Shown piece by piece: positions 8,862-17,993 of a stretch of DNA of 64,000 nucleotides (position 1 is its first letter; every line of letters begins with the position of its first letter). Source of the stretch: Pythium myriotylum (taxonomy: Eukaryota; Oomycota; Peronosporomycetes; Pythiales; Pythiaceae); the NCBI GenBank assembly GCA_023091665.1, contig JALJCQ010000009.1, forward strand, positions 3,162,001-3,226,000. Reading direction: 5' to 3'. Position numbers and translations under genes: made by a program. The notes beneath the pieces were generated by a model. The model ran no database searches and was not told the DNA's origin. It saw only the letters and a list, made by a program, of their open reading frames with translations.

Positions 8862-11680
8862 CTACGTTTTTCTCTTCTTTGGCGCAGCCTTAGAGGCAGC
8901 AGGCGCCTTGCGTTTGCCCTTGGCACCATCTCCATCACCTGAGGCAGCAGCAGCTGCGCGGCCACGAGGCTTCTTCTGGAACTTGCTAACGTCTACCTCA
9001 TCCTCATTGTCTTCAGGCTCGCTCTCGGCATCGGAAGGCGGCGGCAGTCCGTCGTCGGCTTCCGCGGGTGCCGCAGCTCGGCCGCGACCTTTCTTCACTG
9101 TCGTAGCTGCCAGTTCGCGTTCCACGACACCCTGCGACTTGTGTGAAGCCTTGTTGTAGAAGCGCGTGAAGGCCGTCTTGGCTTTTGTGTCCAGCTCGGA
9201 GTAAGAGTGGCGCTTGACGCCTGGTATCTTGAAACTCTCCATGGACTCGGTCAGATCCTCGCGACTGATCTCGCAGCTATCGAGTAGCTCGATCACTTCC
9301 TCAATGTGCTAGATCAGACCAAGGTGGTCAGTCGGATCTCACCAAGTGGGATGATAGAGTTCAAGAAATCGTACCTCGTCTCCGGACAGAAGCTTTGTCA
9401 GCAGAATTTCCTTCATGAATGGGATGTAGTCCATGCGAATCACTGTGGGAACACAACACAATCGTCAGTGTCCTGTATCGACCGCAATAGCAGCCACTCA
9501 GATCGCACCTTCACGCGAACCAGACGCATGGGCGCGCATCCGCACTGACAGCTCGCTGAGCAACCTCTTTGACTTGGATGCTGTCGAGTTCTTACCCAGC
9601 CATCTAGTGACAGACAAGAGTAATATCAGCAGACGCCACCATGAAACTAACAGTACAGCACATCGTACCTAGAAAACTCGGGGTGACCAATGAACCCAGC
9701 TGAGAACACACACGCAGCGACATTGAACGCGGCCTGCGTCGTCAACAGATCCCATCGCTGGTCCATGCGAACGTAACGGTTGGCGATATCGCTATCAGCG
9801 ATAAAGTCGGCAGCTTGAGCTACCAGCTCCAGCTTCTCGTCGGAGGTGTTGCGGTTGTTCATCAAACTCTGGATGTAATTTTCTTGGACCATCAGCGGCA
9901 TGAGGTCATAGTCAACGAAGAAGGCCTCATTGCGTGCGTCGAAAGAGATATCTCGCTGAAAGATCTGCTGGGTCGCACTGAAAGGGTTTAAGCGGAGACT
10001 CTCGTCCTTGTTGTGCTGTGAAGTCGGATTCACCATGTCGTTGTACGTGATCTTGTTCGTAGTCATTCGCCAGCGTTGCATCTGGTTAAGCAGCTGGCGA
10101 ATGTCGTTACCACATCGATCGGCAGCTTCTTCAATGGCGTTCTTTTCCATCATTAGACCTTCGAGACTACCAATCTCCATGAGCCGCTTGCTGATCTGCT
10201 GCTTGGTTGGCCGACGCATGCGCAGATCGAACGAGTGGTTGGCGAGGGAGCGCACCTTGGGGCTCTGGCGGTCATTACAGATACAAATGATCGGCGTCTT
10301 GGAGTTCTTGATGAGCTGGATGAGCTCGGCGGTGCCGCCACGGTCGCCGCCCGACATGCCATCGACCTCATCCATAATCACCACGCGCTTCGCGAGGTGG
10401 ACACGTTCGTTTGACTTCTTCGTGGCGCCAAATTGGATGGCCTGCGTGCCGAGGACATCTTTCAGACCCGACTGCAGCATCTTTTTGCTTCGTGTGTCAC
10501 TGGCGTTCAGCTCTGTGCACTCGAAGCCACACTGCTTGGCCACCAGCGTTGCGATCGTGGTCTTGCCGATGCCAGGCGGTCCCGAGAGCAGCACGGTCTT
10601 GGCGCCTCGGTTTTCAGCGAGCTTGGTCGTGAACGGGATCTTCTTGGTGTGTTTGACATGGACGGCGTCCCAGTCGATGAGCCACTGCATGAGTTTCTTG
10701 CCGAGCTCGATGTTGCCGATCATGTCGTTGATGTTCTTGGGCTTGTACTTGTCCGTCCACAGTGCGTTATCGTCCGGTGCGTTCGCCTTCTGCTTGCCCT
10801 TGGTGCCAGGGACCTGGTTGAGCTGGGCTTTGAGCGCGGCCTTTTGCTTGTTCAGCTCGTCGAGCTCCTTGGCGGCCGCACGGTCCGTGATGAGGTTGTA
10901 GAACTCGCTCTGGCGCAGCACGCGCACGTTCTTGGATGTCGCATCGCGGTATTTCGTGCCCGTCGTGACGTCGTCGCCGTTCTCGAGCTTGTCGCCGACC
11001 ACGAGGTACTTGGAATTGCGGCTTACAGCGTTCGCGACGCTGCCGCCGCACTGCTTGACCAGGTGCACGAGCTCGTCGCGCGTGACGTTCGTCATAACCC
11101 CGGAAAACACGAACGTCAGCCCATCTAAACAACCCGAGCACGGCGGCGGCGGTCGTCCCGACGGCGCGAGCTTGAGCGGCGTCGCGTCGTCCTCGTCTTC
11201 ATCCTGCTTCTCCACGTGGGTCTCCTGCTTCACGACGACCCTCGGCTTGGTCTCTTGCTTCACCACGGGCGTCGGCTTGGCATCTACTGGCTTCTTGGCA
11301 GCAGGTGTCGCCGCGGGCTTCTTCACCGGCTCGACGATCTGCACGTCGTCGTCTTCCTCGTCGTCCTCGTCGTCCAGCGCTCGCCGCACGCGCCTGCGCT
11401 TGGCCGGCGCCGCGTCTTCCTCGAAATCCTCGTCGTCGCTGTCGCCCACGACCACGACGCGGCGCTTGGCGAGCCGCGGCGGCGTCGATCTCGCGGGCGA
11501 CGCCGCTTTTGCCTTGGCGGCGGCCGCGTCGCGCCTATTCGCGGCCGTTTCGCGCGCGTTTTTCGCGGGCGAGCGCGGCTTCTTCGCGTGCGCCTGTCTC
11601 TCGCCTTTGTCGCCCGCGCGCGGCGCCGGTTTCGCCGCCGCAGCGCCGCCTTTCGCCTGGAAGAACGCGCGGATGTCCAT
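8862..11680 (-). CDS. RFC1: Replication factor C large subunit, four exons
   Basis: Exons (minus) 11680-9669, 9603-9509, 9442-9375 and 9308-8862 with 65-66-bp introns give 873 residues. Family joins are exact (FSR/WLGKNS..., E/HIEEVIELLDSCEIS). The start MDIRAFF resembles the PCNA-binding N-terminus of RFC1, so 11680 is preferred over an in-frame ATG at 11773. Order: basic/acidic low-complexity N-terminus, BRCT domain at about 183-265, AAA+ module from about 305 with Walker A GPPGIGKT (366-373), ELNASDTR and Walker B VVIMDEVD (433-440), then the RFC1 collar domain and a Lys-rich acidic tail. It loads PCNA at primer ends with RFC2-5. The start lies 37 bp from an E2F-like element and shares a divergent promoter with the transporter at 11956. 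Confidence 0.96.
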
Positions 11681-11716
11681 ATACTCGCACACGACCGCGC
11701 CTCGTTCCTCGATGGA

Positions 11717-11730
11717 TTTTTCCCGCCAAA
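11717..11730. promoter_or_regulatory. E2F-like site upstream of RFC1
   Basis: TTTTTCCCGCCAAA (reverse TTTGGCGGGAAAAA) matches the E2F/DP consensus of the TTTSSCGC kind on both strands. It lies 37-50 bp before the RFC1 ATG, a normal distance for an S-phase promoter. E2F/DP binding in this organism is inferred, not shown. Confidence 0.6.
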
Positions 11731-11750
11731 CCGCCCGGAGCTCCCATTTC

Positions 11751-11785
11751 ATCCAATGAAAACACATTAACACGTTTCATTGGAT
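11751..11785. promoter_or_regulatory. Palindromic CCAAT pair in the divergent RFC1 / transporter promoter
   Basis: ATCCAATGAAA at 11751-11761 and its exact reverse complement TTTCATTGGAT at 11775-11785 face each other across 13 bp. Each arm holds a CCAAT box, so each of the two divergent genes sees one in the forward sense. NF-Y-type control is inferred. Confidence 0.6.
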
Positions 11786-11955
11786 AAAAATGCGTGATCT
11801 AATTATACCCCCCGTCTTGCCCTATTGTAGGACCGAACACAGTCTCCGTTAAGTGAACCGTCAAGTTAACGTAGCTCTTCACGAGCGCAAGACAGACACT
11901 TGACACTTGAGCCTCCCTTCTCCTCCCCCTCCCTTCTTCCGTCTGCCTTCCCTCC

Positions 11956-12984
11956 ATGGCGACGCCGGCCGCGCTCAAGTACGTGAGTCTCTGCGTGCTC
12001 TGCCTGCAGAACTCGCTGCTCGCCGTGCTCATGCGGCTCTCGCGCGTGGGCGACCACCCGAAGTTCAACGCGTCGACGGCCGTCGTCATGGGCGAAGTGC
12101 TCAAGGTCGCAGCCTCGGCGCTGCTCATCGTGCGCTCGCCGCCGGCCTTCCAGGACGCTGCGACGCCCGCGAGCAAGGGCCACGGCGACCAGGGCGGCCC
12201 GCTCGCCGTCATCTTTGACGCCCACGAGCTGCTGCGCGTGAGCGTGCCGGCGCTGCTCTATGTCGTGCAGAACAATCTCCAGTACATCGCGGCCTCGAAT
12301 CTCGACGCCGCGGCCTTCCAGGTGCTCTACCAGCTCAAGATCCTCACGACGGCCATCTTCTCGGTCGTCATGCTACGCAAGGCCATCCTCCCGCAGCAGT
12401 GGGGGGCCATCATGCTGCTCATGGCCGGCGTCGCGCTCGTGCAGCTCGATGAATCTGGCCCGAAAAAGCACACGAGCAACGACCAGAACACCATGGTCGG
12501 ACTGCTCGCCGTGCTCGCGGCCTGCATGTGCTCGGGCTTTGCAGGTGTGTACTTTGAGATGATTCTCAAGAACGCCGGCTCCAAGGGATCGATCTGGGAA
12601 CGTAACGTGCAGATGGGGCTCATCAGTATCTTTCTCGGCGTCGTGGGCCTCTGGTTCAACGACCGCGACCAGATCTCGGCGCTCGGATTCTTCTACGGCT
12701 ACCGACCGGTTGTTTGGGCCGCGATCGCCGTGAGCGCACTCGGCGGCTTGCTCACGGCCGTCGTGGTCAAGTACGCCGACAACATCCTCAAGGCCTTCGC
12801 AACGTCGATCGCCATTGTGCTCTCGGTCATCATGTCGGTCTTCTTGTTTGACAAGATTCCGACGTTCCAGTTCGTGGTCGGTGCCGTCATCGTCAATGTC
12901 TCGGTGTATCTCTACGGTACGGCGCAGGCACCAGCCAAGTCTCGAGGTAGTGACATACTGCCGCAGACTGTTCCTACAAAATAA
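11956..12984 (+). CDS. Nucleotide-sugar transporter (SLC35A type, UDP-galactose/UDP-GlcNAc class)
   Basis: Single exon, 342 residues, with about ten hydrophobic segments throughout. Recognisable family blocks: the start LKYVSLCVLCLQNSLLAVLMRLSR, ALLYVVQNNLQYIAASNLDA, FQVLYQLKILTTAIFSVVMLR, GFAGVYFEMILKN, WERNVQMG, and GGLLTAVVVKYADNILKAFA then SIAIVLSVIMSV. These are hallmarks of Golgi/ER nucleotide-sugar antiporters of the CMP-sialic acid/UDP-Gal/UDP-GlcNAc branch. The protein exchanges a cytosolic nucleotide sugar for lumenal nucleotide monophosphate to feed glycosylation. Exact sugar cannot be told from sequence. It shares a bidirectional promoter with RFC1. Confidence 0.93.
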   Translation: MATPAALKYVSLCVLCLQNSLLAVLMRLSRVGDHPKFNASTAVVMGEVLKVAASALLIVRSPPAFQDAATPASKGHGDQGGPLAVIFDAHELLRVSVPALLYVVQNNLQYIAASNLDAAAFQVLYQLKILTTAIFSVVMLRKAILPQQWGAIMLLMAGVALVQLDESGPKKHTSNDQNTMVGLLAVLAACMCSGFAGVYFEMILKNAGSKGSIWERNVQMGLISIFLGVVGLWFNDRDQISALGFFYGYRPVVWAAIAVSALGGLLTAVVVKYADNILKAFATSIAIVLSVIMSVFLFDKIPTFQFVVGAVIVNVSVYLYGTAQAPAKSRGSDILPQTVPTK

Positions 12985-13228
12985 TAATCTCGTCCACCGC
13001 GGGATAGCCATCACCTTCGACTCGGATTAAGGTATCGTGTATGTGCATTTTGCAATAGATCTGTATCTCCCACACGCACCGTGCCATCCCATGTTCGTCT
13101 CAGTTTCTGTACGGAGAATGAAAGGCTTTCTATTTTAGGGAAGCGACAAAGTTTGCAGACTGTGATCTGCAAGTTGCCTCGTCCCTCCCGCTTCAAGACC
13201 ATCCTCAAGACGAGACAGCCGAGACAGC

Positions 13229-14540
13229 ATGCGGGTGAAGGCAGACACGGCACTGTTGGTTGTATTGTTTTGCAGCTCGAACTGGCAATTAGTCGAAGGC
13301 ACAAGCGATGTTGCAGAGGTTTTCATTAATCCAGAGACTGGTGATCTATCCACGGTAGGTCATTAGTATTTATTGAAAAGCAAAAGGGCTATGGGGGCTG
13401 ACGCCAAGCCAGTTCTCTTCACAAGACAAGTCAAACGTACAGCGTCACAATCCAGGAACGACGCATGCTGTAGTGGGTATTCATCTTCGCTTCTTTCTCG
13501 CGCGATTGCTAAAAATCGAGCGCTGTATTAGGACAAGTTCGGCTCCATCCTGAGCTACATCAAAGTGAACGAACACTACATTGTCTTTCCTGGCGGCGAT
13601 GGCGCGTGGCAGGCGTCTCCGATGATCGCTCACTCGCTGCGCAAACCCACAGAGCCGCTCCAGATCAAAGCACAGTTCAAGAAGCAAGGTCTCGACTTCC
13701 GGGTTCTCCAGTCCAGCGTCGGCCACGTGACCATACGTCCAAGCAACTCAAGTGCAGATATCCACACAGAGGCTCTGGTTCCAAATCCCTCGAACGCGAT
13801 GACTGCCTTCCTCGATCTCGTCGAAATTATGGCTCGAATTCGCACATTTTCAAGTGGACCCCACTCGGTACAAATTCGTCTGGAAAGCCCCATCGTGAAG
13901 GTATGTCACCACCATCGTGAGGAAATCCGTCACCATGAGCTAAAGCATTTTGGCTTCGCAGGAGCCGCTAGTGATAACATTGGGGGAGATAGATCAACTG
14001 CGGTCTGCATCAAAGAAACTGCCAGCGATGCAGCTGCGAGATCTGTGGGAAGGCACGCTGTGGGCGAAGTTTGTGGATCGTTGTGAACTCATCAAAGGAT
14101 ACGAAGCACTTCTCGAGAATCGACTGTGGTGGGCAGAGCTGATCATCGCGATATTCTCTGTGGCCTATGGCTCCGCCGTGTATTGGCTCGGGCCGCTCGA
14201 CTTCACTCCGTGGCAGAAGCGAACCTATCAACTGACTTGTGTGTCCAGCGCGTGTTTCCAGATCGTGTTTCTGGCCTTCAAGTCCCAATTACTAGGCATC
14301 CGCGAGGCAACTCCGCTGTCGTTGGCTTTTGGGGCGGTCTACTTCGTGGCATTCAACCTCACAAACGTACTGATCTTGTGCGAGTACGCTCAAGCTCTGA
14401 GCGATGAGCCCAGTCAGCGAGAGATCACAACCCGACGAACGAACGCAGGACGCACGTTCAACAGCATCCCCTCGTCAACCGAGCTGCGTGGGATGACACG
14501 TGTGGTCATGGTAGGGTATAAGCCAGCGAGGTACTGCTAA
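13229..14540 (+). CDS. Secreted-ectodomain multi-pass membrane protein, tandem member 1, three exons
   Basis: Exons 13229-13354, 13532-13900 and 13962-14540 (introns 177 and 61 bp, all phase 0) give 357 residues. The first exon encodes a signal peptide (ALLVVLFCSSNWQLVEG). A lumenal/extracellular domain of about 220 residues with no family match follows. The C-terminal part has about four hydrophobic segments beginning WWAELIIAIFSVAYG, then CFQIVFLAF, SLAFGAVYFVAFNLTNVLIL, and a short polar tail. It is the first of four same-strand neighbours with a similar membrane module (see 14663, 16189, 17508). Function unknown. The start was chosen because splicing this exon supplies the only signal peptide in frame. 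Confidence 0.72.
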
Positions 14541-14662
14541 GGATAGCTGCGACCGTGAGATGTGTCAGACTCAAGCAGCGAGGGAGATAACCGCTCAAAA
14601 GACGCGGCGGGCGCTGGTGGCCAGTCGAGAATATTGCCGATTGGTAACAAGCGCGACAGGAG

Positions 14663-15879
14663 ATGGTGGCTTCACTGGTGAAGATTGTGGTTGGACTCGC
14701 AGCCCTCGCATGGAGTGCGGTGTCGGCGCATGGCCCACGGGCCAACGCTGCTAACGGTGCTCGTGACTTCTCTGGATTCCCACGGCCGGTACGCCCTGGC
14801 ATCTATCTCACGCCCTGTCGAACTCCCTTTTGATAACTTTTCTTGACAAAAGGGCCGCCATGGTCAAGCAATCCAATCGATCGAGTTTAATGGTATCACT
14901 GTACTCCACGAAGACCTCCTCCATTCGCTGAGTCCGGTTCAAGAGAAGCTCGACGTCACGCAGAGCGGTATCCGTGTGACCGTGCGGTTCCAGTTCAGCG
15001 AGATGATGGTCAAGGCCAAGGGCAAGCCGCCGAGCCACGGCAGTCTCAGCATCGTGCACAACCAGACGCTCAACGAGATCACGCGCATGCCGCTTCACTA
15101 CGACAGCAGCTCCCGCACGGAACTGCGCGGGCAACTCAACTTCCCGCCCGAAACTCGGCGTAAGTTGCGCAAAGAATGCGCGAACGCGACCTGCACGGCG
15201 CAGATCATCATCAACAACCGCTTTTTTGGGGTACGTTCGACTTTCTTGTGTGGTCGTGACTCTGTCAATCAAACAATAATTTGATGTTGCCTTCGCACAC
15301 AGCGCGCTTCAGCGATTGAGCTCGGGAAGCTGCGGTTTTACACGAAGAAGACACACGGCAAGTCGGGCATCAAGCTGCTCACTTATCCGCGGCTCGTTGA
15401 GTCACCAGCGAAAGACACGCCTTGGGAGGCCTACGGACTCACGTGGAGTGCTGCGTTCCATTTCTTCCTGATTCTCGGTGCCGGAGTGAGTTTTAGCTAT
15501 CGCGATGTTCTCAGCAACCTCGATTCTAACTATCATTTTGGTGAAGCTGATGTTGCTCGTGGGTGGCGAAGCATGGCGATGCCTGGGCCTGGTGGCCAAG
15601 AGTCAGGATGAGACGGTCTCGAAGCGGTGGCTGCAAGTGGCCTTCGTCTGCTCAGCTGTGTATCTTCTTCTCAGTACTGCAAGGGCCTTCGGTGTCGTCG
15701 AAATGAGCGACATCGTGTATGCTACCCCTATTTCTTGCGTCTTGGGTATCGTTGCTCTCTGCGTCGCTGGTGGTCCCGTCGAAGAGGAGGAGTTCGTGGG
15801 AGAGACCCAGGACGAGGACTACAACGGAGGAGACGAAAGTGACGACTTGCCCATCGAAGAAACCAAGAAAACCATCTAG
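14663..15879 (+). CDS. Secreted-ectodomain multi-pass membrane protein, tandem member 2, four exons
   Basis: Exons 14663-14788, 14853-15230, 15303-15485 and 15547-15879 (introns 64, 72 and 61 bp, all phase 0) give 339 residues. Residues 1-22 form a signal peptide (KIVVGLAALAWSAVSA). A beta-rich ectodomain follows with N-glycosylation sequons (NQT, NAT) and a Cys pair. Hydrophobic segments come next (AAFHFFLILGAGLMLLVGG, VAFVCSAVYLLLS, VLGIVALCVAGG), and an acidic tail rich in Glu/Asp ends the protein. No known domain recognised. The last intron has an acceptor at 15545-15546, the only nearby AG that keeps the frame. Starts 122 bp after its upstream neighbour and looks like a diverged paralogue in the membrane part. 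Confidence 0.72.
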
Positions 15880-16188
15880 AGGATACTGCTGGTGAGAAGT
15901 CAACGATCCAATAGAAAAAACGAACGCCATTCATGACCCAACGCTCACTTGTTTATTCTGGGGGCAAATGATGAAGCTCGCTGCGAAAAAGAGGCCGTTG
16001 AGAACTCAAAAACCGAAAAACCGACCGCGCGTTTCGACCAAGAGCTTTGGAAGAAGAACTATTTGTATCCTACATGCGACGGTGGGTTTCTTCCGAACTT
16101 GCACCACGCGACCCTCTCTTGTCGACAGCCTTCATTGATCAAACAAGCGGCGACCCATTGACTCTCCCCCGCGACTTCTCGCCACACG
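15880..16188. other. Intergenic, promoter of tandem member 3
   Basis: 309 bp with no supported gene; short A-rich stretch near 16000 and a C-rich leader before the ATG at 16189. Confidence 0.5.
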
Positions 16189-17121
16189 ATGCGTCCGTCT
16201 TTGCTAGCGATCGCCGCAGGACTCACTCTATCAACGACTCAAGCGTCCATCACGACATCCAGTCAGTGGATCGTCATCGGCACGAATGGACAGGTCCTTG
16301 AGGTCGACCCAGCACCCTACAAACCTGAGGCACGACGTCTACGAAGACTGCTGGCGATTAAAGAGGAGGAACGCAAGCGGAACGCGACGCGACTGAGTGC
16401 GTTACTCGAAGCTAAGCCTATCGAGTCGGCGGCGGTGCCTCCTCACGTTGACGAAGTGTTTTTCGACGACGAGGAAGATCTGCTCGAAGCTGATGAAGGG
16501 GCTGAGGCGAGTGATCCTGTGATCCCCGACGTTGAGACGCTGATGGTCGCTAGCGACACATCGACTCACGCCGCCTGGTTGGAGGAGATCGACGAAGACG
16601 AGTCTCAAGCTCTCGCAGATTCCAACTTCGGAGCGCTTCAGCTTGAAAGGATCAACAGCAGCCTCTCACACGACGGTACGAAGCAAGAATCCTCGTTCGT
16701 TCTAGATTTTCTCGTGGCGTTCGACGACCAAGCCTCATCCGCTGCCGTACAAGGCTCGGTGGTGTTCGCCGAGCTGAGCTGCCTCTTCATGGGCTTCATC
16801 GCCTACCTTGTGCTCTCGCTCCCGCTCTGGTCCAGCTTCTCTAGAGGCCAGAAATGCTGTCTGCTCGTGGCGTTCGGTGCCGCGTTCATGTACCAGATCG
16901 TCGTGCTCTTTTGGTACCACGAGATCCTCTCGCCCGACGTCACGCTCAGCATCTCAAGCCTCATCACTCGCACAATCTCGCTCGGCATGGTCCCCATCAC
17001 GACGTCCTCGTTCATGAACCAAGCGCGTGCGACTGCGGCTGCGGTCGAATCCAAGCAAGAAAAGCCCGAGAAGCCTCGTCGCCTGCCGGCATCCCTTCGG
17101 CGCAAGGCGAGAAGCAGCTAA
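16189..17121 (+). CDS. Secreted-ectodomain multi-pass membrane protein, tandem member 3
   Basis: Single exon, 310 residues. A signal peptide (about residues 1-20, LLAIAAGLTLSTTQA) is followed by an acidic ectodomain with a Lys/Arg-Glu coiled stretch near 50-70 and a sequon NSS. Three to four hydrophobic segments follow (FAELSCLFMGFIAYLVLSL; LVAFGAAFMYQIVVLFWY; SLITRTISLGMVPITTS), then a basic tail ending RRKARSS. The middle membrane block is alignable by eye with members 1 and 4 (AELxxxF ... YQIVxL). No domain name can be given. Tail charge suggests a cytosolic C-terminus. Confidence 0.72.
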   Translation: MRPSLLAIAAGLTLSTTQASITTSSQWIVIGTNGQVLEVDPAPYKPEARRLRRLLAIKEEERKRNATRLSALLEAKPIESAAVPPHVDEVFFDDEEDLLEADEGAEASDPVIPDVETLMVASDTSTHAAWLEEIDEDESQALADSNFGALQLERINSSLSHDGTKQESSFVLDFLVAFDDQASSAAVQGSVVFAELSCLFMGFIAYLVLSLPLWSSFSRGQKCCLLVAFGAAFMYQIVVLFWYHEILSPDVTLSISSLITRTISLGMVPITTSSFMNQARATAAAVESKQEKPEKPRRLPASLRRKARSS

Positions 17122-17248
17122 AGCTCCCTCTAGCAATATCTTGCCTTGACGTCCACGAGTCCAGGATGCAAAGGAGGAGCTCGTATCGGGAGCATCTCTC
17201 CTGTCGCCCCAATCCAAAACGTAACAAGACCGGCATTGGTGTGCATCC

Positions 17249-17277
17249 CGAGGGAGGCGGATCTCCAGCCTCCCTCG
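17249..17277. terminator. Hairpin in the member 3 / member 4 spacer
   Basis: CGAGGGAGGC (17249-17258) and GCCTCCCTCG (17268-17277) are exact inverted copies around a 9-nt loop: a GC-rich 10-bp stem 130 bp after the stop codon. The rest of the 386-bp spacer (17122-17507) shows no gene. A role in 3'-end formation is a guess. Confidence 0.45.
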
Positions 17278-17507
17278 CTGACCTTCCGCCCGGCGTGACC
17301 AAAGATCCACGCCGTCGTTACCAGGAGGTCGCGCCTCACAAGTCTCAGCTGACAAAGACCGTTGGCTCTATGAATAACACAACGCTCGTTCTATTCTGTC
17401 TGAACACAACGAAACCCAACGACGAATATTGATTGCGCAGGCATTGCCCCTCTAGTTGTTGTTGAACGCCAACGTCACGAGTCTTGCCCTCCCACAGTCG
17501 CTCTTCC

Positions 17508-17979
17508 ATGAAGTTGCTAGACTTTCTCAGCTCGCTTTGGGAAGCAAATGACGAACAGGTGCATTTGATTCCTCACCCACTACGTCCTCCCCCAGTTGTC
17601 TCTCACCTCTTATCACTAACAACAGACAGCCTCACTACTCTCCGACGGCATCGTAGCCGCGTTCCTGCTCTGTGGCGAGTGCGTCATCCTCGGCGCGGCG
17701 CTCTTCAGTGGTTTGGTCGCTTCGACGCCTGGTGTAAGTCTCACTGTCTCCTCACAGGCCTCGCGGGCCTCGCTACTGGCAGTGCTCAGCGCCGTCGGCT
17801 ACCACGTGGTCTGTCTCTCGTGGTACGCTGACCGCCTCGGTCTGCTCCACGTCGCGTGGCTCGCTCCACTCTTCCAGACGCTGCACACTGTCGCGATCGC
17901 TCTACTCTACGTCGCAGTCGTAGACACCCACGGTCTCACCACGGCGAGTCGTCATCCTCGCACCGCTCGCTTCTGTTAG
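17508..17979 (+). CDS. Small multi-pass membrane protein, tandem member 4, two exons
   Basis: Exons 17508-17558 and 17626-17979 (67-bp phase-0 intron, GTGCAT...CAACAG) give 134 residues. There is no signal peptide or ectodomain: the protein is almost only the membrane module. Segments are IVAAFLLCGECVILGAALFSG, LLAVLSAVGYHVVCLSWY and LAPLFQTLHTVAIALLYVAVV. The GYHVVCLSWYADRLG block mirrors MYQIVVLFWYHEILS of member 3 and CFQIVFLAFKSQLLG of member 1. It ends tail-to-tail 15 bp from the next gene. Function unknown. Confidence 0.65.
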
Positions 17980-17993
17980 GCAAGACGCCTCTC

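Noticed and set aside
10008..11770. Several long plus-strand frames over RFC1
   Set aside because: Opposite-strand shadows of RFC1; no domain or start context.
15486..15514. Intron ending at the nearer AG (15495-15496 or 15513-15514) in tandem member 2
   Set aside because: Both lead to a stop codon within a few codons; only the AG at 15545-15546 keeps the frame.
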